Positions 11,201 through 20,639 of a stretch of 64,000 nt of DNA are shown here, piece after piece. A model generated the notes under the pieces. It worked only from the letters and a program-made list of their open reading frames with translations, did not search any database and had not been told where the DNA came from. Made by a program: the position numbers and the translations under genes. Origin of the DNA: Ricordea florida (Eukaryota > Cnidaria > Anthozoa > Corallimorpharia > Ricordeidae); NCBI GenBank assembly GCA_949710005.1, contig OX453272.1, positions 23,938,391 to 24,002,390 of the forward strand, read 5' to 3'. The first letter of the stretch is position 1. Every line of letters begins with the position of its first letter.

Positions 11201-12286
11201 CTCGCTAGCGCAAGGATTACCCAAAAGCCCCAGCAGTATTCACCGTGAAGGAGGTGGATAGTGTTGATTAGTATGTACTAAAAAGTGTGCTCTGATTGGC
11301 TAGTCAAACTACGAATACCCTTTACCCCCGAGCATCTCGCGAGGTTCACGCTCCCTCGCGTGAATTTCGAAAAATATAGCGTCCCGATTTGCATCCGCGA
11401 CAATCGAAGAAATCATCCAAATTAACAACGAAGCAGTTTCTGAAAACACAAAGAAAGCGCCTAAATGATTTTTGTGTTTAACCCGGAGTCAATCGATACA
11501 AACCAACGTAAAAGGTTTAGTTTATAAATGCAAATTAATCTTGCGTAACCAAATTTGATGTCACTTGTTCACTTGAGAACCGAAGTACAGAATCGTTTCA
11601 AATACAGAAAGATTTTGCAACTCCATTTGAGGAAATGTCGCCACCAGAACTAAACAAATGTGTTAAGAAATTTTATCTGTCAGTGAAATTTTATCCTTCA
11701 AACGAGACAGTAGTCATCACAACGAAACAGCCGCAAACCGAGAATTGACGCCGGTTGTTTTTTTTTTTTTTATCTCTCTAGGACCAAACTTCACCTGCAC
11801 CATTCACCTCGTAAGGGATCGATCTGTTGAATATCCCGAGATAATGATCCAATCAGATTACTCAGAAAAAGGTTAACTAGTCATTGTATATTTCAGGTCG
11901 CTTTCCTTCAAGAAACAGTGCGACAAGAATGTGAAGAAAGGCTAGAGCTGACGGATGCCTTAGCGCAAGCGCGGACGCAACTCTTAACCTTTCAGAGGGC
12001 CCCTGGGACGTCCTTTTCTCGAACCAGTCTGAGCTCATCTAGTCCGATTTCCCCTGGAGGTGTCAACCGCGCAAGTAAAGGGGAACTCGGTACAAATGAC
12101 TCGTCCCATCCCACGGCATGCACGGTTGGTTTTGAAGGTGGCGTGGGACAGAGGCCAGGGTCCACCGCGGGAGACTTGGGGAGACTGTCACGTGCTGGAA
12201 GCGTTGATGACAGTCGACAGCGAATAGCAGCGGCCATTCGACGAACTGGGTCTAAAAGTCGTTTGGGTGGCAATTTCAGCAGCTGA
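2871..12286 (+). CDS. Coiled-coil protein, last eight recognisable exons (5' end not seen)
   Basis: Exons I can support by splice sites and matching phase: 2871-3093, 3802-3860, 4192-4285, 5282-5368, 7819-7896, 9159-9239, 10496-10714 and 11897-12286, with stop TGA at 12284-12286. Together they give about 409 residues in one frame. Most junctions are phase 0. The first seven exons are almost all heptad-rich, charged coiled coil (for example RIEQLRESFKKKMEEAE and KLERALAESK). The last exon starts coiled (ERLELTDALAQARTQL) and then becomes a Ser/Gly/Thr-rich tail ending RQRIAAAIRRTGS...FSS. I do not recognise the family; a centrosomal or ciliary coiled-coil protein is possible but unproven. The first exon found begins in phase with one leftover base, so at least one earlier exon is expected, perhaps beyond the transposon at the window start. 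The introns hold most of the repeats listed between 3 and 12 kb. Confidence 0.8.
3430..3655. repeat. Foldback MITE, partial copy (family B)
   Basis: This intronic stretch shares GAGCGGGCAAGAT, ATTGGCTACCCGAGCGGG and TTTATTGACCAAGCTTGTTC with the fuller copies at 8100-8600 and 28105-28415. The large central palindrome of those copies is missing here, so this is a truncated or diverged relative. Confidence 0.55.
3911..4105 (+). repeat. tRNA-derived SINE
   Basis: The head carries a good RNA polymerase III A box (TTAGCTCAGTTGG). The B box is degenerate. The body CGGCCGGACCAACACTCAAG followed by AATAACTGAGGAGAA resembles a SINE body common in coral genomes, and the tail is AT-rich. It lies in an intron of the coiled-coil gene. 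Confidence 0.6.
4440..4760. repeat. Low-complexity C/T-rich intronic block
   Basis: Three long runs of C (up to 14) and several runs of T alternate with short unique sequence. The segment GAACGGTCCGTTAGGAAA at its right end is reminiscent of the terminal sequence of the MITE at 37370, but no matching left end was found. It is best treated as a decayed repeat in the intron between the 4192-4285 and 5282-5368 exons. Confidence 0.35.
5450..6665. repeat. Older interspersed repeat, split by a LINE insertion
   Basis: The sequence 5490-5636 plus 6609-6660 reads as one repeat (GTCAAACTCCGAATA..., GCGTGAAATTCGAAAAATAT, ATTAACAACGAAGCAGT, CTGAAAACACAAAGAAAG). An uninterrupted, diverged copy is at 11265-11470, which proves that 5637-6608 was inserted later. 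The function and class of the host repeat are unknown. Confidence 0.7.
5637..6608 (-). pseudogene. 5'-truncated non-LTR retrotransposon (RTE/ingi-like) reverse transcriptase
   Basis: The minus strand encodes the C-terminal half of a reverse transcriptase: GVRQGCVMS, then DFADDIALLSH (the catalytic A-D-D), then KFTYLGS, and, in another frame, the basic end PEGKRRRGRP and WRNFVAALC. A frameshift separates the two parts near 5860-5900. The element ends in a short TAAG-type tail near 5640. The insertion is bounded by an 11-bp duplication TTAACAACGAA at 5626-5636 and 6609-6619. It is therefore a 5'-truncated, dead copy that landed in an older repeat. Confidence 0.85.
6720..7445 (-). pseudogene. 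Penelope-like retroelement 3' fragment with GIY-YIG endonuclease
   Basis: Read on the minus strand from about 7430, the frame gives PLISFKRNKN, SPGTFNCTPKRCKTC and then a GIY-YIG-type block VIYCIKCTLCKKIYIGETGR followed by RFHEHLRDV. This order (Cys-rich linker, then GIY-YIG nuclease) is the end of Penelope-like polyproteins. The tail is altered after NMAVCGLS and stops at 6964. Downstream (6720-6960) is the untranslated or pLTR part with a hammerhead-like core. The reverse transcriptase is missing; the fragment is cut off at 7445 by the 18-bp minisatellite. Confidence 0.85.
6781..6820 (-). ncRNA. Hammerhead-ribozyme-like core in Penelope pLTR region
   Basis: On the minus strand the order is CCGACGA, then AGGGCTAAGGCTC which can pair as a short stem II (GGGC with GCTC, one G-T), then GAAA and CGTC. 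The hammerhead consensus is CUGANGA, stem II, GAAA. Here the second base of the first box is C instead of U, so this copy is probably inactive. Hammerheads in Penelope-like pLTRs are established in the literature; activity here is not shown. Confidence 0.5.
7451..7680. repeat. 18-bp minisatellite, about 12.8 units
   Basis: The unit TTTCAGGGCTGGGGATCA repeats head to tail with only two variable sites (GGG/AGA and C/T). Because 18 is divisible by three, all six frames stay open, which creates long false ORFs here. It directly abuts the truncated 5' side of the Penelope-like fragment, within an intron. Confidence 0.95.
8041..8800. repeat. Interspersed repeat split by a nested foldback MITE
   Basis: The outer repeat is seen at 8041-8100 (GCTTTAGTATATA) and resumes at about 8601 (TACTAATAAAGCAACCTCAG), continuing to about 8800. 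The uninterrupted arrangement is at 10870-10905 (TTTTAGTATATACCAATGAAGC), and a relative is at 25380-25620. The intervening 8100-8600 is family B foldback sequence. Confidence 0.65.
8100..8600. repeat. Foldback MITE (family B), nested
   Basis: A long palindrome spans about 8106-8252: TTGACCAAGC...GTCAAGATGGCTGG on one side and CCAGCCATCTTGAC...GCTTGGTCAA on the other, with ATGGACC/GGTCCAT near its centre. To the right are three CGAGCGGGCAAGAT-type boxes and the end AGTCATATAATAAAT. Copies are at 28105-28415 (inverted) and, partly, at 3430-3655. Non-coding. Confidence 0.75.
9340..9592 (-). repeat. tRNA-derived SINE
   Basis: On the minus strand the head reads GTAGTATAGTGGTTAGCG (A box) and GGAGTTCGACCC (B box), followed by a body ending near the GGAGCATGAAGTACGTAGGA region. 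It lies in the intron between exons 9159-9239 and 10496-10714. The clear pol III boxes make this a SINE rather than a tRNA gene. Confidence 0.75.
10790..11470. repeat. Two adjacent interspersed repeats in the penultimate intron
   Basis: 10790-11260 begins with an inverted box (AGGTGAATAGTGG and CCACCATTCACC) and contains TTTTAGTATATACCAATGAAG; relatives are at 8041-8800 and 25380-25620. 11265-11470 is the uninterrupted copy of the repeat that was split by the LINE at 5637-6608. No coding signal was seen in either. Confidence 0.6.
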
Positions 12287-14265
12287 CGGGTGGTCTGGGG
12301 TGTTTTTACACGCCCAAGCAGAGTAAGGAAAGGTTTGGATACAGCCTGTTCCTACAACGGACCCTGCCAAGTCCGAGTTCGAGATTACGTGTCCCACGTG
12401 ACTCTGATTTCCTTTTGCGGAGTCCGAATTCAAGCCTCCTAGTCCCATGAGACTCTGACGTCATTTCCTCTCAAAGAAGGTAGTTCAGTTGTGAGCGTTC
12501 GCTGGCGTGGGTCAGCCAAAGCGTCTAATTGCTTCACACCGTCCTTCTTTAATAGAAGTTAAAGGATCAGCGAGTTATGAGGAACTGCTTACCTGACTAG
12601 GGAACATCTGTTCTGAAAGCTGTCGTGAGAAACAGCCAATTTAAGTAGAAAAGAAATGGAACGGGAGAAAAGGCATTGATGAAAAAAAAGTTGATGAGCG
12701 TTTTTATGATGAAGATGAAATATTTTCACGTTTTTACTACTTAAATTTAGAGGCACAGCCGTTGCAGAAACCTTGAAGTATAGACCATCTTGTGTATACC
12801 TCTTACTGACCGAGTTCTAGGTCCGTACTGTAAGTTACGGACCGAGTTTTTTCCGCTCGGATTTATGGCCCATTAATCCGAGCGGAAAAAACGAGGATCC
12901 GTAACTTACGGTATGAACCAAGAAAACAAGGTTTCTAAGATATTTATTATATTTCAATTGATTGGTCTAAACGGTGTCCTTTATCAGAGTATAGAGCACT
13001 GTGCTCGCGTCATCTTCCCGCAGTGAGGTTAAAGATGGGAGAATTTTCCAAAGAAGAATTTACCTATTTTTCGTTTAATATTCTGAGTGAGCTCGAACAA
13101 GATATACCTTACAACTTGGATGATATGAGCGCCCGTTGGATATGAAATGGTAAAATAGATAACGAGGCACGTAGCGCCGAGTTGGCTAACTCCAATCTCA
13201 CATCTAACAAGCGCGAATGGAATAATTGTTTTATTAAATTTTATTGAATTGTAGATAAATTTGATTAATTAATAGCGTGAATTAAGCTAAATTTTGTTGA
13301 ATTCTGTTTTAATTTTGTAAAACGACCGATGTTGTAGATGTTACGAAAACAGCAACAAAGCCGCAAGAAATCACACGACATGCGCGTCGTTTGCAAAATT
13401 CGGTGATTGAAAAGATTTCAAATGAGACACACTGAAGCACAGTAATTACAGTCATTTAGAATTAATGGCACGCCGATTAAATGAAGGACCTAAATTTCGC
13501 GGTGGGAAATTTACAAAATGTGTTTAAGGTTCAAGACATCTAGGAGTATAATAATTGTGCACCTGTGCTTTGCCGTTGTAAAACAACTGCTTAAAACTTT
13601 GATCACCTTGTGACACAGACGGCAAGCAAAGATAAGTTTCTACAAGAACGTTTCCATCGTTTTGGTGTTACTCCTACCGTGGCCTTGATGACCTGGATAT
13701 GTGGAGGTAATTGTGTCCCGTTATAGACTTGATACAGTTCCTATCGATTCTATTGAATTACCGTTGGTGAAACATTCGTCGCTTTTCTTTAGCGATGTGT
13801 AAAAAGCTCTTGCGGGAGGCTCGAATCGAAGTAAGTACCGCTTTGCTTATTTCTTGCTCAGCTCGGTTTCGCCGAAAACTTACTCCTACACGGACTTCAC
13901 GCTATTTTGTAAATTTAGAGGTAAAATTTATTATATTTTTAGTTGTGTAATGTTTATTAGAGCTTCGGACATTTCGACGTACGGAAGATTTCTTTCATTA
14001 ATTGTAACTAAATTTAAGATACGTAGCCCAAAATAACCTTCAATCAAATCTTTTAGTTTCCTTGGTCGTTGCCGGTACGGCATTTTCCATTAGTTCTTGC
14101 CATTCTTCGAAATAAAGACCATAAAAGCTGCTTTCCTTTCTCCATTTTCGCCAAAATTTTAAGCTTTGCATCACATGGCGTAATCGTTTCCCATATTAGG
14201 TCAAAACGATGTATATGAGCTGATAACCGAGATTGAGTGAGCCAATCAGAAGGCTAGAAATGCAA
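12287..14265. other. Intergenic stretch after the coiled-coil gene
   Basis: This contains the 3' UTR of the coiled-coil gene (no clear AATAAA close to the stop), the palindromic MITE at 12820-12915, and AT-rich sequence with no convincing exon. A 36-codon open frame from ATG 13034 has no supporting context. Confidence 0.5.
12820..12915. repeat. Palindromic MITE
   Basis: Arms 12830-12864 and 12875-12909 are near-perfect inverse complements (GTAAGTTACGGA, CCGAG, TTTTTTCCGCTCGGATT) with a loop of about ten bases (TATGGCCCAT). The structure would form a very strong hairpin. Confidence 0.85.
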
Positions 14266-14420
14266 TATTCGAGGTAAAATTTAATTATGTATTGTATGAA
14301 ACTTTATTTAACCACGGGCAAATTCATCAGCTATTTACAAAAGTATAAAAATTATAACTGCTCAACTAAAAACTATAAACTAAAATATATTAAAAAGCTG
14401 CTTTCCGTGAATGCCGTGCC

Positions 14421-17341
14421 TTATAGAGCTTTGTTGATATCTCGTTTGAACGACCTTAAGGACTCCGCGCACCTAACCTCATAAGGAAGGCGATTCCAAA
14501 GTGTGGCGCCACTATAACTAAAACTATTTTTAAAATAATTTGTGCGTGGCAACCTAACATTAAGTTTGTTCTCGGAGTCCCTCAAGTTGTAGCTTATATT
14601 TCGATCAGAAAATTTCGATATTAAATAGTCCGGAGCTAACCCATGCAGGCATTTGAATACCATGATAGCCTTTTGTATGTTTCGCTGGCGGTCGAGATTT
14701 TTCCACCCCAAAATTTCCAGCAATTGGCCAGCATGAACGTCATAATTAGAGAAAGTTAAAACACGGGCTGCTCTATTCTGCAATTTTTGCAGCTTGTCTT
14801 TTAAAGTAACCCCACAGGTTCCCCAAACAGAACTACAGTAGTCAAAGTGAGGTTGTATTAAAACTTGGTATATAAGATGTAAGGTCGCCGTAGGAACCAG
14901 GTGCCTAACACGTTTCATGGCACCGATCCCAGAAGCGATCTTTTTAGTTTTTAATGTGGTTATTCCAGCTGAGTTCGTCATCAATTGTTATTCCAAGTGA
15001 TTTCGTACTTGCAACCTGTTTCACCCGAGTACCGTTCATTAAGAGTGAGCGGGAAACAGCAATGGTATTTAGCCTTTGGCCAGATCCTATCAGCATGAAT
15101 TCTGTTTTGGTCATATTTAGAGTAAGTTTGTTCGCGTTTAACCAAGTATGCACGTTCAACAGGTCCTCACTAAGACATGATTCAATGCTACCTATATTAT
15201 TATCTGCATATGTCAAATGCGTATCATCGGCGTACATCCTCGGTTCACAATGTGACAAACAATTTGGAAGGTCATTTATATATAATAAGAATAAGAGTGG
15301 ACCGAGGATGGTCCCCTGAGGGATACCACACGTCAATAAACGGCTGTCAGATAAGGACCCACCAACTGAGCATTGTTGCATACGATTCTCCAAATACGAC
15401 TGAAACCATTTCAATGAATTTCCAGATATACCATAAGAATCAAGCTTAGACAAAAGAATCTCGTGGTCAACGGTTTCGAAAGCTTTCTTTAGATCTAGGA
15501 AAATGACCGCGTTGATTTTCCCAATATCTATATCATATGCCCAGGAGTCAGTTGCTTCAAGCAAAGCTGTAACAGTTGAGTGAATCGCACGAAAACCCGA
15601 CTGATGTTTACATAGTATATCGTGCTCCTCTAAATAGGCATTTAATTGTTCGTAAACGATTCTCTCCAAGATCTAGACCTTAACCACAACTGGGATAACC
15701 GAGATTGGACGATAGTTGTTTACGTCGTCTCGATCGCTATGCTTGAAAAGGGGTGTGACTCTAGCCGATTTCCAGTCTTCTAGGAGTTTACCTTGACTAA
15801 AAGATTTGTTAAAAATATCGCATATAGGCACACAAATGAGATCGGCACACTCTGAAATAAGCCTCGCAGATATTCTGTCCAGGCCAGTTGCCTTAGACTT
15901 GTTTAGTTTGTTCATGAGTGAAAACACTTTGTTTGCATCAGTTGGATGAAGATAGAACCGTTTATCTGTGCGAGTGAGATACCTTTGGTAGTCTCCGCTA
16001 TCGGACTCAATCTCACTGGCAAGTTTTGGACCAATAGTAGAGAAATGGTTATTAAACTCGTTTGATATCTCTCGTGTATCGGTTATCGTCAAACCATTAA
16101 TTTTAAGAGACGTTACTGACGTTTTCCCAGATTTCCGGGACGTTAACTCATTAATTATCTGCCAAGTCTTTCGAGAGTCACCTTTGTGCTCATTAAAGCT
16201 ATTTTGATAGTATGCTTGTTTGGTTAATCTTATTTCTTTGTTGGTTATATTCCGTTGTCTTTTGTATAACATCCAATCATTGGGAGCATTCGATTTGATA
16301 GCTTTTATTTTTAAGATGTCTCGTTTATGCATTAAACTTTTTATTCCTGATGTAATCCATGGAGAACTACGCGCACGAACACGCTTCGTCCTCAGTGGAG
16401 CGTGTTTGTTAGCTATGGCCAAAAAAGGTTTGTTTCCATTCCTGCCACATCTCATTTGGATCGGTGACTGCATAAACGCTCTCCCAAGATTGAGATGAAA
16501 TATCATTTCGAAAACTTTGTGTGTCAAAATTCCTAAAATTCCGATAAGTTACTGTATTATTGCCATTGGACATCCCGTTCAGGGCTAGTTTTTTGTAAGC
16601 AAAAACCGTGCTATGATCACTAATCGCGACATGACGGACTCCTGAACACGCAATCTTATCGGCACAATTGGTATAGATTAGATCAATTAAAGTAGACGAA
16701 GTAGGAGTTATTCTTGTTGGTTCTGAGATGAGCTGCTGGAGTCCATATACATCAGCAATACTCATCAGTTTAAGCGTGTTGTTGTCACTTCGGGTAGAAA
16801 TCATATCACAATTGAAATCCCCCATCACGAAATACTCTACATTTTCACTATCAAGTTTTCCGATTAAGGATTCAAAAGATGTAAAAATTCCAATAGAGGC
16901 GTCCGGTGGTCTATACCATGTGACAACTACAACTGGTTTAGATCTAGGCCTTCGAATCTCCAAACAGAGATTTTCAAGGTCATCCATATGAAGGTCATTA
17001 CGAATGGTAAAATTTATTGCATTTCTTACATAAAAACAAACCCCTCCCCCACCGTTTGTGACTCTGTCACGGCGAATTAAAACATATCCGGGGATGTGGA
17101 CGTCATTATTACTTGTATTTATATCAAGTTTGGTCTCGTTAATAGATAAAATATCTACGACATTATTAGCTAAGAGTATCCTAAGCTCATCTATGTGAGA
17201 AGTCAATTTATTTATATTGAGAGAGGCTAGTTTTAAACCGCGCTGAGATGGTAAAATTTGGGTGGGCTCTGCATTCTCATCATTTGGTACACAAGAATTC
17301 CCAGTTCTGTTTTTAACACTCTCCTCAGGCACGGCATTCAC
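14421..17341 (-). pseudogene. LINE ORF2: APE endonuclease and reverse transcriptase
   Basis: The endonuclease part (about 17240-16410) shows LASLNINKL, DILSINETKLD, GGGGVCFYVR, MGDFNCDM and ISDHS, the active-site blocks of the APE family. The reverse transcriptase (about 15900-14420) shows VIFLDLKKAFETVDH, GIPQGTILGPLLFLLYIND and MYADDTHLTYAD (Y-A-D-D), then QPHFDYCSSVWG and LQNRAARVL near the C-terminus. Breaks: a frameshift in about 16410-16520, a stop at 15673-15675 inside KV*ILERIVYEQ, and a frameshift near 14950. The set of motifs fits the CR1/L2 group of non-LTR elements. Dead copy. Confidence 0.9.
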
Positions 17342-17356
17342 GGGGAGAACATTACT

Positions 17357-18609
17357 TCAAATTAGATGTGTCTTAAAATTCTTAAAAAACTGCTCGTTAC
17401 CTTTAAAATTAAGGTGAAGTCCACCTCTGTTGAGTCCGTTATACGTGATATTTTGATGACGAATTAGTTTCCACTCGTTTTGATGACAGAACTTTATTAA
17501 ATGCTTGTTCGCTGTGTTGACTGCTTCATTGAGTTTACCCTTCCTACATACAAGCTCCGATATGGTAACTGTGGCATTGCAGCTGCTCTCGATCTGTCGA
17601 GCCAGATCGACAATGGACTCGGCAACCTCCTCTGGTTTTCTAGATATGAGATCATTAGTGCCAACATGTAATATCACTTCGCTTGGCTCGTGCTCTAAGT
17701 TTGGTTTTCAATAATCTTTCATTGCCCTTGTCGTTGCACCGGAAAAGGACCTAACCACGACCCGATGACCAACTACTTGTCCTAACTCTTTTCCCTGGAT
17801 ATTTGTTACCATTGAATCACCGATAAGTAAGGTGGTGCGTGGTTTCTCCAGCTCTGTTGCGATACGCTCCGTGGAGTCATCAGATTCTGCTTTCTTGATT
17901 TTCTTTTTCTCTCTGCTCCTTTGTTTAGTCGTACTAACAGTTTGCCATTGCTGTCCTTTATCATTTGAAACAATAGCATCATTGTTAGAGGTGATAGGTG
18001 GCCTAGTAGATGAAGTAGCCTGATTAGTCGCTTCCCTTGAAATAATTTGCAATGCAAAACTTAGAGAGTCTCGTTCTTTAGTAATTTTTTTGTTTTCCTC
18101 CTTTAGGGATAAGATTAAAGCACGAAGCCTGGCATTTTCAGATTTGAGATCCTCCATTTCTCCTTCGGATCGTTTGTCCCTCAAATGAGTCCATAGACTC
18201 TGTACTTCAGATTTCAAGAAATCCAGCTCTTCACGCAACTTTACGTCGCTAAAACATGGCGATATGGCTCCTTCATCTCCTTTCACGACAGTAACCGTTT
18301 CATCTTCCACCGGCAACTGAAGCAGTGTTCTTAGTTCAGCCTTAGCAGATTTTGCCTCTGAACCTTGAACTTGGAGAGTCCCTGTGCTGTTAAATAGTCT
18401 GTGGTGCACACCGTCGGGGCTTCCAATTTCAAAAAATTAATACTTAATTCTTTTAGCTCCTCTAGACTTCCTTTCCACTTAAAAAGAGCATGTCTCTCAT
18501 CCCAGTGTAACATGCCTTTAAAAGGTAGTACAGAGTCCATCGGTTCGATTGAAGTCGCAGAGCCCTCAGAAACACGTCCACTCGCCATGTCGGTTCCCGT
18601 GAATGCCAC
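17357..18609 (-). pseudogene. LINE ORF1 with coiled coil and SGNH esterase-like domain
   Basis: The predicted product begins MASGRVSEGSATSIEP and passes through a coiled-coil segment (SENARLRALILSLKEENKK). It then enters an SGNH-hydrolase-like domain: LLIGDSMV (nucleophile Ser block), ILHVGTNDL (Asn/Gly block) and GGLHLN (Asp/His end, here altered). An esterase domain in ORF1 is known for CR1 and L2 elements. A frameshift lies near 18390 and a TGA at about 17708, so no full protein is made. Confidence 0.8.
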
Positions 18610-18728
18610 TCAGTGGACCTCTGAGGAAAACAATAATTAACACGAACACTAGCAGGATTTAAATGCACCAATCAGAGTGATCCACCAAACCTACATAACG
18701 GGGCACTTTAGCCAGTGGACTCTGTCAC

Positions 18729-18758
18729 CTGAAGAGGACCAGCAGTAAAAGGCCGAAA
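18729..18758 (+). other. Hammerhead-like motif next to LINE 5' end
   Basis: CTGAAGA fits the CUGANGA box. It is followed by GGACC...GGCC, which can pair as stem II with one bulge, and then GAAA and TGTCGCG. The motif is on the strand opposite to the LINE. Stems I and III were not confirmed by eye, so this may be coincidence or a decayed ribozyme. Confidence 0.3.
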
Positions 18759-18829
18759 TGTCGCGATTCACATCAAAGTAAATACATCGTAAGGCAAACG
18801 AAATAGTTTATGCAACTAGTGATTCATAG

Positions 18830-19110
18830 ATCCACGATGAATATTGATATGTTAGGTAATCAAGTGGTTTCGAGTGCAATTTGGAATAAGCGTATTTTTC
18901 CAAGACTGAAAAAATTGCAATCGCCGTACAGGCTCGCGTAATTTGCCGTCTTTGAAAAATTTACGAGTTCCTATTAATACAAAATTGCACTCAAAATCAT
19001 TTGATTACTTGTTCATAGTATACAAGAATTTAATATTTTAATTTCAAATTTCTGCACTGTTTGGGATTAATTGGTTGGTTCTTAGCCAAACAGCGCGCTG
19101 AAAACTTTGC
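18830..19110. repeat. Foldback MITE, copy 2 (family A)
   Basis: TTTCGAGTGCAATTT near 18870 and AAATTGCACTCAAAATC near 18980 form the inverted core. The outer flank TTTCAAATTTCTGCACTG matches the flank of copy 1 at 2440-2760 in the opposite orientation. There is no coding capacity. Confidence 0.7.
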
Positions 19111-19397
19111 ATGACAGTATGTATTTTGTTAATTCAGAAATCCACTCGGTTTATCAAAACTATTTGAATTTTAATAATATACATGCAAAAATTACTCGAT
19201 TCTGATTGGTTCTTCATCAGCCAATCATTAAATAAAGTGTCAAATCCGCGTCAAATGCTCACTTCCTGTCCGCAATGAGATCTTCCGGCAGGAACAGGGG
19301 AATTATTTAGGTGAGTGACGTACAAAAACCAAAATTGTCGAAATTCACTTTTTTATATCGGTAGTAATAGAAAAGGGGGAAACACCAACATCATCAC

Positions 19398-19412
19398 ATA
19401 AATTTATTATAA
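19398..19412 (-). terminator. Candidate polyadenylation signal for the orphan gene
   Basis: The minus strand reads ATAATAAATTTATG here, containing AATAAA about 420 bp past the stop of the gene at 19821. No closer canonical signal was seen; assignment is tentative. Confidence 0.3.
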
Positions 19413-19820
19413 TCAAACAATAATTCGGGTTTCTTCTCTATATTTTAATGTAGATTTGATGGTATTGAAAAACAACAGCTTCCCCAAAAAGGGGCCAAGC
19501 TGCCTTGTTTCAACTCATTTGATAGTTTTGAGAAACCTATAACCTCACAGTGCACAAAAACACAAACAGCACTTCAGTACATTTCTACCTTAATCTAAGA
19601 ACTAATTGACACATTACGTGGTTTCATAATCCACGGTGAAAACGTTAAAATCAAACCGGAAATAAGCAGAACTATGGCTATGGCAAAAAAAGGCAGTACT
19701 ATGGTGTACGACCGTAATTACTTCCATTTCTACTTTCCACTATGAAACTGAAAGGATTACAGAGAATATGTAAGAAAGGAAGATATCATAGTTTTACGGC
19801 CTATTGCTGACTTGTAGCTG

Positions 19821-20330
19821 CTAGTCTTCCTTCGGTTGATCAAGACTCGGCTTAGAAAAAAGCACTTCAATCTTGCCTTTAATGGAGCTTACTCCACTAG
19901 TGACGGCATGATAAGTGACTCCGCAAACACCACATATCATCGGTACGAGCCAACACAGCAGCCTTACTACCCAAGTCGCTATAGCGCTTTCCGCCACAAA
20001 CGGAAGAGACCCGACAATGGCTATCAGTGCACCAATTCCGAGCAGAAACAACCCGAATTTGACCATGGGTGACGAGGCAACTTGCCCGACCAAGCGAAAG
20101 ATCACTTTAACTGCGTCGAAAAAGCTTGCCTCTGTTTTGATCTTTCCACCTAGCTTCTCGATAGCGTGAACCAAACGACTTCCCGGTTCAGTGTCGAGAA
20201 TATCTTTGAATCCTTCCTTTGTCTCCTCGATTAAAGCTTGCACCTCTCGATCGTCAGCGAACTGAGTCCCTTTCAGAAGGCTGTCGGCCAGTTCGGAAGA
20301 TTTTTTCACAATTGTTTGACCAAGTTCCAT
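19821..20330 (-). CDS. Orphan protein with two C-terminal membrane segments
   Basis: The single open frame from ATG 20330 (MELGQTIVKKS) encodes 169 residues. The frame is open further upstream to 20432 without an ATG, so a spliced 5' exon is possible. The first 90 residues look like amphipathic charged helices. Two hydrophobic segments follow, about VKFGLFLLGIGALIAIVG and TWVVRLLCWLVPMICGVCG. Between and after these come Val/Ser/Thr-rich sequence and a charged C-terminus ending SLDQPKED. I do not recognise the family; the helix-then-hairpin layout would suit a membrane-associated regulator but that is only a description. No TE motif is visible and codon use looks coherent. A plausible AATAAA on the minus strand lies near 19402. 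Confidence 0.6.
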   Translation of the reverse strand: MELGQTIVKKSSELADSLLKGTQFADDREVQALIEETKEGFKDILDTEPGSRLVHAIEKLGGKIKTEASFFDAVKVIFRLVGQVASSPMVKFGLFLLGIGALIAIVGSLPFVAESAIATWVVRLLCWLVPMICGVCGVTYHAVTSGVSSIKGKIEVLFSKPSLDQPKED

Positions 20331-20639
20331 GTTGCTCAAAGCAGTTCTCTCCCTGTAGATAGGGTTGGTTGAAAGTATTTGCTTCGCACTTCTCAGGCAG
20401 CTTTCCTGGCGATAACCAGGTTCAGTACACACGTACAGGCGTTAAATATCACACCAGTTATAACTTCGATTTTCATTTCTCCTAGATTTTCCCTCGACTA
20501 AACAGGGACTGTCATTGGTTGATTCTTGTTCGCGTGGCCTTGACAACAGCATGTGGTTCAACGCATGGCGGAAAGTGGTGAGACATAAGGCGGGAAAAAC
20601 ACTAGTCTTCATGGATGAACACAAAAACACAAACATGGA

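Larger units (their letters stand above)
14270..18640 (-). mobile_element. CR1/L2-like LINE, near full length, inactivated
   Basis: The minus strand carries an ORF1 region with an esterase-like domain and an ORF2 with APE endonuclease and reverse transcriptase, in the usual order. The 3' UTR runs to about 14270 in AT-rich sequence; the 5' end is near 18640, just upstream of the ORF1 start MASGRVSEGS. Several frameshifts and stops disable both genes. Confidence 0.85.

Noticed and set aside
10631-11261. Frames of 132 and 163 codons on both strands across the exon and repeat at 10.6-11.3 kb
   Set aside because: They run from a real exon or its antisense into interspersed repeat sequence without a splice or domain.
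13034-13145. Short frame MGEFSKEEFTYF...
   Set aside because: Only 36 codons, no homology I recognise and no neighbouring exon.
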